A stretch of DNA of 64,000 nucleotides from Rhodospirillaceae bacterium UBA1479 (GTDB taxonomy: Bacteria > Pseudomonadota > Alphaproteobacteria > Rhodospirillales > Casp-alpha2). Shown here one piece after another: positions 8,872 to 16,615 of the stretch. The notes beneath the pieces were generated by a model that was given only the letters and a program-made list of their open reading frames with translations, was not told the DNA's origin and did no database searches. The stretch spans positions 971,089 through 1,035,088 of the forward strand of contig DCRZ01000002.1 in assembly GCA_002325375.1 (NCBI GenBank), in the 5' to 3' direction. The position numbers and the translations under genes were made by a program. Position 1 is the first letter of the stretch. Each line of letters begins with the position of its first letter.

Positions 8872-9978
8872 TCAACCGAAGTGATGCTTGTAGGCCAGCT
8901 CGTAATCGGGCTGGTTCAGCAGCAGGTAGCCCATGACCTTCTTGGCGTAGGCCTTCTGCGAGGCAACGACCTTGGCGAAGAACGGATCTTCGTCGGAGAT
9001 CTGCTTCACGATCACATCCCAGGCCTTCAACTGTTCGGACATGATGGATTCCGGCGTCCGGTAGACATTGACGCCGTGCTTTTCCTTCAGCGCGACCAGG
9101 TCGTCGGCGTAACGGAGCGTGTTGTTCCAGTAGAAGTTGGAGTTTTCCGCTTCCGACGCATATTCCAGGATCGCCTGGAGTTCCTTCGACAGGGAATCGA
9201 ACTTCTTCTTGTTGAAGGTGATTTCGAAACATTCCTGCGACTGGTGGAAGCTGGCCAGGTGGTAGTGCTTGGAAACGTCCTGCATCCCGAAGTCTTTGTC
9301 CGAGGTCGGGTTGTTGAACTCGGCCGCGTCGATCAGGCCGCTCTTCATGGCGGGCTGAATTTCGCCGCCCGGCAGCTGAACGACCGACATGCCCATTTCC
9401 TGCAAGACGTTGGCGGCCAAGCCGACGGTGCGGTACTTGAGGCCCTTCATCTGGGAGGCGTCTTTCATTTCCTCCTTGAACCAACCGAAGGGCTGCGCGG
9501 GCATCGGGCTGTTGAAGAAGCTGACCAGGTTCAGGCCGAGGCCGGACATCAGTTCCTCAAACAGGGCCTTACCACCGCCGTAGTGGATCCAGCCGAGCAT
9601 TTCCTGCGCCGACCAGCCGAAGCAGGGGCCGGTACCGAACAGGGAAGCGGCTTTCGACTTCGAATACCAATAGGCCGGCACGTAGTGGGCGCCGTCGAGG
9701 ACGCCACGATGGACGGCGTCCTGCATCTGGCTGGTCTTCACGACCGAGTTGACGGACAGCAGGTCGAGCTTCAGGCCCTTACCGGCCATCTTGTTGACGC
9801 GTTCGACATAGCTTTTGGCATTTTCAAGGAAGATGCCACCGCCCCAGGCGGCCTGAATTTTCAGAACCGTGGGGGCCGCCGTCGCGATGTTCGGCATGGC
9901 AAGAGTAGCAGCAGTCGCTCCGGCGGCAACGGCGCCGCCTTTAAGGAACTTACGCCGGTTCACTTTCGTGGTCGTCAT
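8872..9978 (-). CDS. TRAP substrate-binding protein (DctP family, Tat-exported)
   Basis: 368 aa. The N-terminus has a twin-arginine signal (NRRKFLKGG, then a hydrophobic Ala/Thr run ending NIATA), so it is exported folded. The mature part has DctP features, including the GLIDAAEFNNPTSDKDFGM segment that in TakP/SmoM-like proteins contacts a carboxylate ligand. The likely substrate is a 2-oxo or hydroxy carboxylate, but this is not certain. A good GGGAGGA ribosome site precedes the ATG. It is the first gene of the five-gene operon. Confidence 0.92.
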   Translation of the reverse strand: MTTTKVNRRKFLKGGAVAAGATAATLAMPNIATAAPTVLKIQAAWGGGIFLENAKSYVERVNKMAGKGLKLDLLSVNSVVKTSQMQDAVHRGVLDGAHYVPAYWYSKSKAASLFGTGPCFGWSAQEMLGWIHYGGGKALFEELMSGLGLNLVSFFNSPMPAQPFGWFKEEMKDASQMKGLKYRTVGLAANVLQEMGMSVVQLPGGEIQPAMKSGLIDAAEFNNPTSDKDFGMQDVSKHYHLASFHQSQECFEITFNKKKFDSLSKELQAILEYASEAENSNFYWNNTLRYADDLVALKEKHGVNVYRTPESIMSEQLKAWDVIVKQISDEDPFFAKVVASQKAYAKKVMGYLLLNQPDYELAYKHHFG

Positions 9979-10036
9979 GTGTTTCCTCCCAATTAATAAT
10001 CAGCGGACAACCACCATCCGCCGATGGGTATAATTT

Positions 10037-10051
10037 GCGCGATGTTCGCGC
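10037..10051. promoter_or_regulatory. Inverted repeat upstream of TRAP operon, possible operator
   Basis: A perfect 6-bp inverted repeat, GCGCGA and TCGCGC, with a 3-bp centre, about 60 bases upstream of the binding-protein ATG. On the minus strand it falls just before a TTATAC-like -10 element, where a repressor could act. No regulator gene is adjacent. A chance palindrome is possible. Confidence 0.35.
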
Positions 10052-10372
10052 GTTTAATGAACAGCCCAAGACGTCGTGTTGATTTTTTTTGCAATCCCCC
10101 GGGCCCGGTTACAACCGCTCCCGCACCATTAATGGCGGGGAACTGTTATATCCTGTCGGGAATCTTCCCAATACGCAACGCGAAGGCAAGGCTTTTTCCC
10201 TGTAGGACTTTTCCTGCGGACAACCCGATGCGGATTCGTAGAGGGGGTGTCACAGGGTGTGTGGGTCGAGATTAGGGCTGCGCGCGGCGGGAAATCGTGA
10301 TTCAGGGTGGCTCGCCCAGCCGCCGTCGCCGCGATTGCGGGGGGCGGGGGGTTTTTCACGATACGGAATAGC

Positions 10373-10388
10373 GCGCTGATTACAGCGC
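10373..10388 (-). terminator. Hairpin after the 2-hydroxyacid dehydrogenase gene
   Basis: A perfect 6-bp stem (GCGCTG/CAGCGC) with the loop TAAT read on the minus strand, two bases past the stop codon. No T-run follows, so termination would be weak or Rho-assisted. Confidence 0.4.
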
Positions 10389-10389
10389 C

Positions 10390-11367
10390 TCAGGCGACCC
10401 GGTCGCCGGGGGTGCCACCCGCGAAATAGGCATCGAGATTATCGAGGGCGCGGAACCCCATGGCGTCACGGGTTTCCCGATTGGCGCTGCCGATGTGCGG
10501 CAGCAGGAACGTGTTGTCGAGCGCGATCAACCGCTTATCGACGTTCGGTTCGTTGTTGTAGGCATCAATCCCCGCCGCGAACAGTTTGCCCGATTTCAAG
10601 GCGTCGACCAACGCGTCGTCGTCGATCACCGCCCCCCGGGCGGCGTTGGCCAGGACGGCCCCATCCGGCAGCAGGGCGAAGCGGGCGGCGTTCATGATGC
10701 CGCGGGTCTCCGCCGTCACGTTGCAGTGAAGCGAGAGGAAATCGCAATGCGGCAGCATGTCGTCCAGGGTGTCGTGCCAGACGGCCCCTTTCTCCTTGTC
10801 CGGGCTGAGGCGGGTGCGGTTGTGGTAGTGGATTTCCATGCGGAAGGCGCGCGCCAGATCGGCGACCGTCTGGCCGACCCGGCCCATGCCGAGAATACCC
10901 AGCCGCTTGCCGGTGACGCCCAGGCCGACCATGAAGGCCGGCGACCAGTCCTTCCAGCCGCCGGAGCGCACCAGGCGTTCGCCCTCGCTGGCGCGCCGCG
11001 CCGCGCCGAGCATCAGCAGGATGGTCGTCTCCGCCGTGGCGTCGGACAGAACCTCGGGCGTGTTGGTGACGATGACGCCGTGTTTCTTCGCCGCCTCGAC
11101 GTCGACATGGTCATAGCCGACGGAGAAATTGGCGATGATTTTCACGCGTTCGGGCAACTTGGCGAAGACCTCTTCCGTGAAGTGTTCGGTGTGGCAGGGC
11201 ATGATGGCGTCCACGTCCTGGGCCGCCGCGATTAAGGCGTCCTTTGTATAGAGCTTGTCTTCCGGGTTCAGGCGCGCGTCGTAGTCGCGGGCAAGACGCG
11301 CATGCACGGCGTCCGGCAGGCGGCGGGTGACGAGTACGGTCGGTCGCTTGGATGCGGTGTCAGCCAT
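10390..11367 (-). CDS. D-2-hydroxyacid dehydrogenase (glyoxylate/hydroxypyruvate reductase type)
   Basis: 325 aa from the ATG at 11367, which has an excellent GAGGAAG ribosome site. The NAD(P)-binding motif GILGMGRVGQ and the catalytic Arg (NAARGAVID), Glu (NNEPNV) and His (LLPHIGSA) are present. The family reduces glyoxylate or hydroxypyruvate, among other 2-oxoacids. It is divergent from a malyl-CoA lyase gene, which releases glyoxylate, and this supports a glyoxylate-related role (inference). The exact substrate cannot be read from sequence. Confidence 0.9.
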   Translation of the reverse strand: MADTASKRPTVLVTRRLPDAVHARLARDYDARLNPEDKLYTKDALIAAAQDVDAIMPCHTEHFTEEVFAKLPERVKIIANFSVGYDHVDVEAAKKHGVIVTNTPEVLSDATAETTILLMLGAARRASEGERLVRSGGWKDWSPAFMVGLGVTGKRLGILGMGRVGQTVADLARAFRMEIHYHNRTRLSPDKEKGAVWHDTLDDMLPHCDFLSLHCNVTAETRGIMNAARFALLPDGAVLANAARGAVIDDDALVDALKSGKLFAAGIDAYNNEPNVDKRLIALDNTFLLPHIGSANRETRDAMGFRALDNLDAYFAGGTPGDRVA

Positions 11368-11725
11368 CGTTACTTCCTCTAATTTCATTTCACCGTGAGG
11401 TACACCATGGGATCGTGAGGTGTCGAGTGCCGACGCTGCGTTTTCCACGGTGCTGCCCGCGACCGGTGCCGCTATGGGCGCGCAGGGCGTGGCGCGTCGC
11501 CTGTCGTCGCGGTTTTGATGTCCATAAGTCCGGCGAACAGGCCTTCCATACCGGCAAGGATGTATTATTCCGCATTGCGGTAAGCCTTCCATTCCTGGCT
11601 GATTTGCCCTTGCGGGCGCTTGGGGGGATGGTTATGTTGCGCCCGCGAAATAACAATTCATAAGCGGTGGCGCCATCGGCTTCGAAGCCCGAGAACGCCG
11701 CCTCATTCGGACGCAGGAGATTCAG
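11368..11725. other. Divergent intergenic region, 358 bp
   Basis: It separates the dehydrogenase (minus) and malyl-CoA lyase (plus) genes and must hold both promoters. A short palindrome, CCGCA T TGCGG, lies at 11570-11580. No convincing coding frame is seen. A long minus-strand extension of the dehydrogenase frame through this region lacks support. Confidence 0.6.
11570..11580. promoter_or_regulatory. Palindrome in divergent promoter region
   Basis: An 11-bp perfect dyad, CCGCATTGCGG, about 145 bases before the malyl-CoA lyase ATG and 200 before the dehydrogenase ATG. It is a candidate operator for joint control of the divergent pair. Support is only symmetry and position. Confidence 0.3.
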
Positions 11726-12703
11726 ATGAGCTTTCATATCGTCGAACAGGCGCCGGCGCGCTTGAACCGCAGCGAGTTGGCCGTTCCCGGCTCCAACCCC
11801 ACGTTCATGGAAAAGGCTGCCAAAAGTAACGCCGACGTGGTGTTCCTGGACCTGGAAGACGCCGTCGCCCCGGACGACAAGGCGCCCGCGCGCAAGAACA
11901 TCATCGCCGCCCTGAACGATCTGGACTGGTCGGGCAAGACCGTGTCCATTCGCATCAACGGCCTGGACACCCATTACATGTACCGCGATCTGGTCGAGAT
12001 CCTGGAGGGCGCGCCGGGCAAGCTTGACCTGATCATGATTCCCAAGGTCGGCACGGCGTCGGACGTCTATGCCATCGACATGATGGTGACCCAGATCGAA
12101 GACGCGACCAAGGTGTCCAAGCGCATCGGCTTCGAGCTGATCATCGAAACGGCCCTGGGCATGCAGAACCTCGCGGAAATCGCCCAGGCGTCGAAGCGGA
12201 ACGAATCCCTGCACTTCGGCGTCGCTGACTATGCGGCCTCGACCAAGGCGCGGACCACCGTCATCGGCGGCCCGAACCGGGACTATGCCGTGCTGACCGA
12301 TCCCGATGACGCCGGCAACCGTGACGTTCACTGGGGCGATATGTGGCATTACCCGATCGCCAAGATGGTCGTCGTCGCGCGCGCCAACGGCCTGCGTCCG
12401 ATCGACGGCCCGTTCGGCGATTTCTCCGACCCGGACGGCTACAAGGCTCAGGCCATGCGTGCCTCGACCCTTGGCTGTGAAGGCAAATGGGCGATCCATC
12501 CGTCGCAGATCGACCTGGCCAACGAGCTGTTCAGCCCGTCGGAAAAGGAAGTGACGCAGGCGCAGCGCATCATCGACGCCATGGAACAGGCGCAGAAGGA
12601 AGGCAAGGGGGCCGTCTCGCTCGACGGTCGCCTGATCGACATCGCCTCCATCCGCCAGGCCAAGGTGCTGGTGGAAAAGGCGGCGCAGATCAAAAGCAAC
12701 TAA
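11726..12703 (+). CDS. mcl1: L-malyl-CoA / beta-methylmalyl-CoA lyase (HpcH/HpaI family)
   Basis: 325 aa. It follows the Rhodobacter Mcl1 pattern along its length: an N-terminal LNRSELAVPGSNP, then VFLDLEDAVAPDDKA, RINGLDTHYMYRD, DGPFGDFSDPDGY, and GKWAIHPSQIDLANELFSPSE. The metal-binding acids are the Glu in ELIIETALG and the Asp of LEDAVAPDD. It cleaves malyl-CoA to acetyl-CoA and glyoxylate, or methylmalyl-CoA to propionyl-CoA and glyoxylate, as in the ethylmalonyl-CoA or serine cycle. A strong terminator follows. Other pathway genes are not in the window. Confidence 0.92.
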   Translation: MSFHIVEQAPARLNRSELAVPGSNPTFMEKAAKSNADVVFLDLEDAVAPDDKAPARKNIIAALNDLDWSGKTVSIRINGLDTHYMYRDLVEILEGAPGKLDLIMIPKVGTASDVYAIDMMVTQIEDATKVSKRIGFELIIETALGMQNLAEIAQASKRNESLHFGVADYAASTKARTTVIGGPNRDYAVLTDPDDAGNRDVHWGDMWHYPIAKMVVVARANGLRPIDGPFGDFSDPDGYKAQAMRASTLGCEGKWAIHPSQIDLANELFSPSEKEVTQAQRIIDAMEQAQKEGKGAVSLDGRLIDIASIRQAKVLVEKAAQIKSN

Positions 12704-12731
12704 TCTGCCTTTTCGGCATTTTCGAACAACG

Positions 12732-12770
12732 AACGGCGGGTTTCCTGGTTATGGGACCCGCCGTTTTCGT
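12732..12770 (+). terminator. Rho-independent terminator after malyl-CoA lyase
   Basis: A perfect 10-bp stem, AACGGCGGGT (12732-12741) with ACCCGCCGTT (12756-12765), followed by a T-rich tract (TTCGTTTC). It lies 28 bases after the stop codon. Confidence 0.85.
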
Positions 12771-12865
12771 TTCTGTCCCCCGGTTTGTCGACCCTATCCC
12801 TAAAGTAAGGATGTTCATCACCTGTCGAAGGTTCCTATAATGCCCGCAAAACACAAAGGGCAGGG

Positions 12866-14653
12866 ATGGATATGGCGGAAACATCCGCACAAGAGGGCAA
12901 TGGCGCACGCCGGGTTTCGGACCGGGAGCGGTTCATTGCGTTCTCTTTCTGCTGGGCTGAAGCCATCATCGAGCTCGACAGCGAGCGCACCATCACCTTT
13001 GCCGGCGGTATCCTGCCGCTTTTGACGGGCAAGGATCCGCGCACCCTGAAGGGCATGACGATCCTCGACATCATCGCTGACGAGGACCGCCCGTTGGCCG
13101 AACAGATGCTTGACGCCATCGCCCGCACCGGCCGGTTCGACAACATCCATTTGCGCTTCAAGGGCGCCAACGGCAATTCCCAACCCCTGGTGACCTGCGG
13201 CTACCGCAACCCGGAATTGGAAAATCGCTATTTCCTGGCGTTTCATATCGCGGGCGGCCTGACCACGGACAAGTCCCTGAAGAAGAGCGGCAAGGAAGGG
13301 CTCTACGACGCCGACAGCTTCGGCAAGATGGCGTCCAAGATGCTGGCCGACGGTGTCGACGGCGCGGACAAGATGACCCTGGTCGAACTCGATGGCCTGA
13401 CCGAGGCCCAGGAGGAAATGGACGAAGCCCAGCGCGAGAACCTGATGGGCGCCGTCGGCTCGGTCCTCAAGATGTCATCGATCAACGGCGACGCGGCGGC
13501 CAAGCTGGGCGACGGCAAGTACGGTGTGGTCCATGGCCAGGGCCTGGACGTGGACGCCATGAAGGCGCGCATTTCGTCCCTGATCCAGAACATCGCGCCC
13601 GAGGCCGAAGGCATTTCCGTCGGCGCGGCGACCATCGACGCCGGCGACGGTCTGACCGAGGAAAACCTGACCAAGGGCGTGATCCACGCGCTCAACGAAT
13701 TCTCCAAGTCCAAGGGCGGGGCGGTGTCGCTCGAAGCCCTGTCAGGCAGCATGGACGATCTGGTCAAGGACGCCATGGAAACGGCGGAAACCTTCAACCG
13801 GGTGGTCAAGAAATCCGATTTCCGCATGGCCATGCATCCGATCATCGGGATCAAGGACGGGGTCATCCACCATTACGAGGCCCTGGCCCGGTTCCAGGGA
13901 AAGCATGGCGAAAGCCCCTACAAGTACATCACCTTCGCCGAGGAAACGGGCCTGATCGGCGCCTTCGACCTGTCGGTCATCGACAAGGTCATGGTCTGGA
14001 TCGACGAGAACAAGGACGCGCCCATGTTCGCCTCGGTCGCCGTCAACATCTCGGGCAACTCGATCGTCGACAAGCGCTATATCGACGGCCTGCAGGACCG
14101 CCTGAAGGCCAATCCCTGGACCCAGGGCAAGCTGATTTTCGAATTGACGGAATCCTCGCGGGTCGAGGATCTGGAAACCGCCAACGAATTCATCCAGAAC
14201 CTGCGCGGCATGGGCTATCCCGTGTGTCTTGACGATTTCGGCGCGGGTGCTGCCAGCTTCCAATACCTGTCCGCCATCGACGTCGACGTGGTCAAGATCG
14301 ACGGCCCGGTGGTCAAGAACGCGGAAGCCATCGAGCGCGGCCGCGCCTTCCTCACGGCGCTGGCGTCGTTCTGCCGGGAACTGAAGGTCGAAACCATCGC
14401 CGAAATGGTCGATACGCCGGAAACGGTGTCATTCTGTCATGCCTGCGGCATCGACTTCGTGCAGGGCTTCCTGTTCGGCCCGCCCAAGTTCGACCTGACC
14501 GAATACAGCGATTTCCGCGAAAAGCTGGCGGCCTCCACCGCGCCGGGGGCGAAAGCCACGGGGCCGCTGACCTCAAGCCACGCGACCTCCTCCGCGCCGG
14601 CGGCTCCCGTCGCACCGCCCGCGGGACCCGCGCCGGAATCGGCGGCGTCCTAA
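12866..14653 (+). CDS. EAL-domain protein with PAS-like and degenerate GGDEF regions
   Basis: 595 aa, no membrane segment. Residues about 20-120 resemble a PAS fold and about 150-300 a GGDEF-like domain without a recognisable GGDEF active site. Residues about 310-560 form an EAL domain. In the EAL part the key motifs are kept: EALAR, the Asn of VNISG, FELTES, LDDFGAG, VKIDG, TIAEM and VQGFLFG, so c-di-GMP phosphodiesterase activity is plausible. The C-terminal 35 residues are Ala/Pro/Thr-rich. The gene stands alone downstream of a terminator; its input signal is unknown. Confidence 0.85.
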   Translation: MDMAETSAQEGNGARRVSDRERFIAFSFCWAEAIIELDSERTITFAGGILPLLTGKDPRTLKGMTILDIIADEDRPLAEQMLDAIARTGRFDNIHLRFKGANGNSQPLVTCGYRNPELENRYFLAFHIAGGLTTDKSLKKSGKEGLYDADSFGKMASKMLADGVDGADKMTLVELDGLTEAQEEMDEAQRENLMGAVGSVLKMSSINGDAAAKLGDGKYGVVHGQGLDVDAMKARISSLIQNIAPEAEGISVGAATIDAGDGLTEENLTKGVIHALNEFSKSKGGAVSLEALSGSMDDLVKDAMETAETFNRVVKKSDFRMAMHPIIGIKDGVIHHYEALARFQGKHGESPYKYITFAEETGLIGAFDLSVIDKVMVWIDENKDAPMFASVAVNISGNSIVDKRYIDGLQDRLKANPWTQGKLIFELTESSRVEDLETANEFIQNLRGMGYPVCLDDFGAGAASFQYLSAIDVDVVKIDGPVVKNAEAIERGRAFLTALASFCRELKVETIAEMVDTPETVSFCHACGIDFVQGFLFGPPKFDLTEYSDFREKLAASTAPGAKATGPLTSSHATSSAPAAPVAPPAGPAPESAAS

Positions 14654-14667
14654 CCGGGCCACGGCCG

Positions 14668-15018
14668 ATGGACATCTATCATATCTGGTGCACCCTGAAG
14701 GACGGCGTCGGCGACATGGCCTTCGCCGGCCATGTGGGCAAATATCTGGACCATCTGAAGGATCAGGGGCACATCGCGGGCTGGCGGCTGACGCGGCGCA
14801 AGCTGGGCCTGGGCCCGGAAGATCTGCCCGAATTCCACATCATGGTCGAAGTCACGGGCCTGGCCCAATTGGATGAGGCGTTCGGCCATGTCGCCACGCG
14901 GGCGGAGCCCGTGGAGGGCCTTCACCATTGCGTCAACAGTCTGGTTTCAAAGGTGAAATTCGCGCTCTACCGGGACTTTCCCGACCCCGTCCGGAAAACG
15001 GGTGAAGAACGGTTTTAG
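14668..15018 (+). CDS. Conserved hypothetical protein, 116 aa
   Basis: A small soluble alpha/beta protein starting MDIYHIWCTLKDGVGD. It has alternating strands and helices suggestive of a ferredoxin-like dimeric barrel, possibly the DUF6614 family (recalled, not searched). There are conserved-looking His and Trp residues, but no catalytic motif I can name. It follows the EAL gene by 14 bases and precedes accA. Function unknown. Confidence 0.75.
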   Translation: MDIYHIWCTLKDGVGDMAFAGHVGKYLDHLKDQGHIAGWRLTRRKLGLGPEDLPEFHIMVEVTGLAQLDEAFGHVATRAEPVEGLHHCVNSLVSKVKFALYRDFPDPVRKTGEERF

Positions 15019-15078
15019 AGGCGATTTCGGCGATTTTCAACGTCGCCAAGGTGCGAAGGCCTGTGCTAGAAATCGCAC

Positions 15079-16035
15079 ATGCACAATTACCTGGATTTCG
15101 AAAAGCCCATCGCCGAGCTTGAGGGCAAGATCGAGGAGCTTCGGCACCTCTCGTCCGACGGCCAGATGAACATCGCCGACGAGGTCGGTAAGATGCAGGC
15201 CAAGGTCGACAAGCTTCTGGTCACGACCTATCAGAAGCTCACGCCCTGGCAGAAGACGCAGGTGGCGCGCCATCACGACCGCCCCCATGCCATGGACTAC
15301 ATCAATTCCCTGATCGACGATTTCACGCCCCTGGCCGGCGATCGCCAATTCGCCGAAGACCCGGCGGTGGTCGGCGGCATGGGCCGTTTCCGCGGTCAGT
15401 CGGTGGTGGTCATCGGCAACGAAAAGGGATCCGACACGGTCGCCCGCGTGCGCCACAACTTCGGCATGGCCAAGCCCGAGGGCTACCGCAAGGCGCAGCG
15501 CCTGATGAAGTTGGCCGACCGCTTCAACCTGCCGGTCATCACCCTGGTGGATACGCCCGGCGCCTACCCTGGGGTCGAGGCCGAGGCCCGTGGCCAGGCG
15601 GAAGCCATCGCCCGGTCGATCGAAGTCTGCTTCGGCATCAAGGTTCCCTTCGTTTCCGTCGTTATCGGCGAGGGCGGGTCCGGCGGTGCCATCGCGCTTG
15701 CCGCCGCCAACGTGGTGGTGATGATGGAACATTCGGTCTATTCGGTGATCTCGCCCGAAGGCTGCGCCTCGATCCTGTGGCGCGACGGTGACATGGCCGA
15801 AACGGCGGCGGGGGCGCTCAAGTTGACGGCCCAGGACCTGGCCGATCTCGGCGTCATCGACGCCATCGTGGCGGAACCGCTGGGCGGTGCGCACCGCGAA
15901 CGTGAACAGGCGATCCAGTCGGTCGGCAAGGAAATCGACAAGCAGCTCGCCGAACTGGCGGCCCTGCCCGGTGATGCCCTGCGCAGTGCCCGGCGTGAGA
16001 AATTCCTGAAGATGGGTACCAACGGCCTCGCCTGA
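15079..16035 (+). CDS. accA: Acetyl-CoA carboxylase carboxyltransferase subunit alpha
   Basis: 318 aa, standard length. It shows the AccA pattern: N-terminal LDFEKPIAELEGKIEEL, HDRPHAMDYI, LVDTPGAYPGVEAEARGQ and GEGGSGGAIALAAAN. With AccD it transfers the carboxyl group from carboxybiotin to acetyl-CoA, the committed step of fatty acid synthesis. accD is not in the window, as is usual in proteobacteria. Confidence 0.97.
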   Translation: MHNYLDFEKPIAELEGKIEELRHLSSDGQMNIADEVGKMQAKVDKLLVTTYQKLTPWQKTQVARHHDRPHAMDYINSLIDDFTPLAGDRQFAEDPAVVGGMGRFRGQSVVVIGNEKGSDTVARVRHNFGMAKPEGYRKAQRLMKLADRFNLPVITLVDTPGAYPGVEAEARGQAEAIARSIEVCFGIKVPFVSVVIGEGGSGGAIALAAANVVVMMEHSVYSVISPEGCASILWRDGDMAETAAGALKLTAQDLADLGVIDAIVAEPLGGAHREREQAIQSVGKEIDKQLAELAALPGDALRSARREKFLKMGTNGLA

Positions 16036-16082
16036 TTTCTCGCCGTCTTCCGTGCAGGCGCCGGCAGGGGTAGTCTCGCAGG

Positions 16083-16598
16083 ATGACATCCGCTCAGAAA
16101 ATGACTCTCTGGCTCAGCGCCCTTGGCGGCGCCGGTTTGGCGCTTGTACTCTGGGGGCTGCTGGTTTGGCTCGACGGTTGGCCGGGGCCGATCCCGGACG
16201 CGGGGGAGCGCATCGGTCTTGCCCTGAAACTCGCGGTCCTGCCGGCCGGGTTTTTGCTGGTCGTGGTCCAGGTGGTGGCGCTTACGCGGCTGATCACCGG
16301 GGCAATCGATCCACTTACCGATACGCCTTCAACTTGGCGCCGCGTCGACATGCGCGTGCTCGCCAATACGGTCGAGCAGACGCTGATCTTCCTGCCGCTC
16401 TATCTGGCGGTGGTGATGGTGATCAAGGCCGATGAAAGTGCGTGGCTGACGGCGCTGCCGGTCGCCTTCGTGCTGGCCCGCATCGCGTTCTGGGTCGGCT
16501 ACCGCATCAGTCCCATGGGCCGGGCAGCCGGCATGGCGGCTGGATTCTTCATCAACCTGGGGATGCTGGGCTTCGTGATCGCGCGGTTTCTCGGCTGA
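16083..16598 (+). CDS. MAPEG family membrane protein
   Basis: 171 aa with four hydrophobic helices, the MAPEG topology. The segment RVLANTVEQTLIFLPLYLAV, followed by LARIAFWVGYRISPMGRAAG, matches the family. Eukaryotic members are glutathione S-transferases and related enzymes; bacterial members are mostly of unknown function. It is convergent with secA, 17 bases apart. Confidence 0.85.
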   Translation: MTSAQKMTLWLSALGGAGLALVLWGLLVWLDGWPGPIPDAGERIGLALKLAVLPAGFLLVVVQVVALTRLITGAIDPLTDTPSTWRRVDMRVLANTVEQTLIFLPLYLAVVMVIKADESAWLTALPVAFVLARIAFWVGYRISPMGRAAGMAAGFFINLGMLGFVIARFLG

Positions 16599-16615
16599 CC
16601 GCTCGGGGTTTGTGA

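Larger units (their letters stand above)
9979..10389. other. Intergenic region, 411 bp, no gene
   Basis: It contains the upstream region of the TRAP operon and the downstream end of the dehydrogenase gene, both on the minus strand. An inverted repeat (GCGCGA TGT TCGCGC, 10037-10051) lies next to an AT-rich ATTATA stretch that could be the TRAP promoter. A short hairpin (10373-10388) follows the dehydrogenase stop. No convincing reading frame is seen in either direction. Confidence 0.6.

Noticed and set aside
15037..16089. 350-residue open frame on the minus strand over accA
   Set aside because: Antisense shadow; the His-rich sequence is an artefact of accA codon usage.
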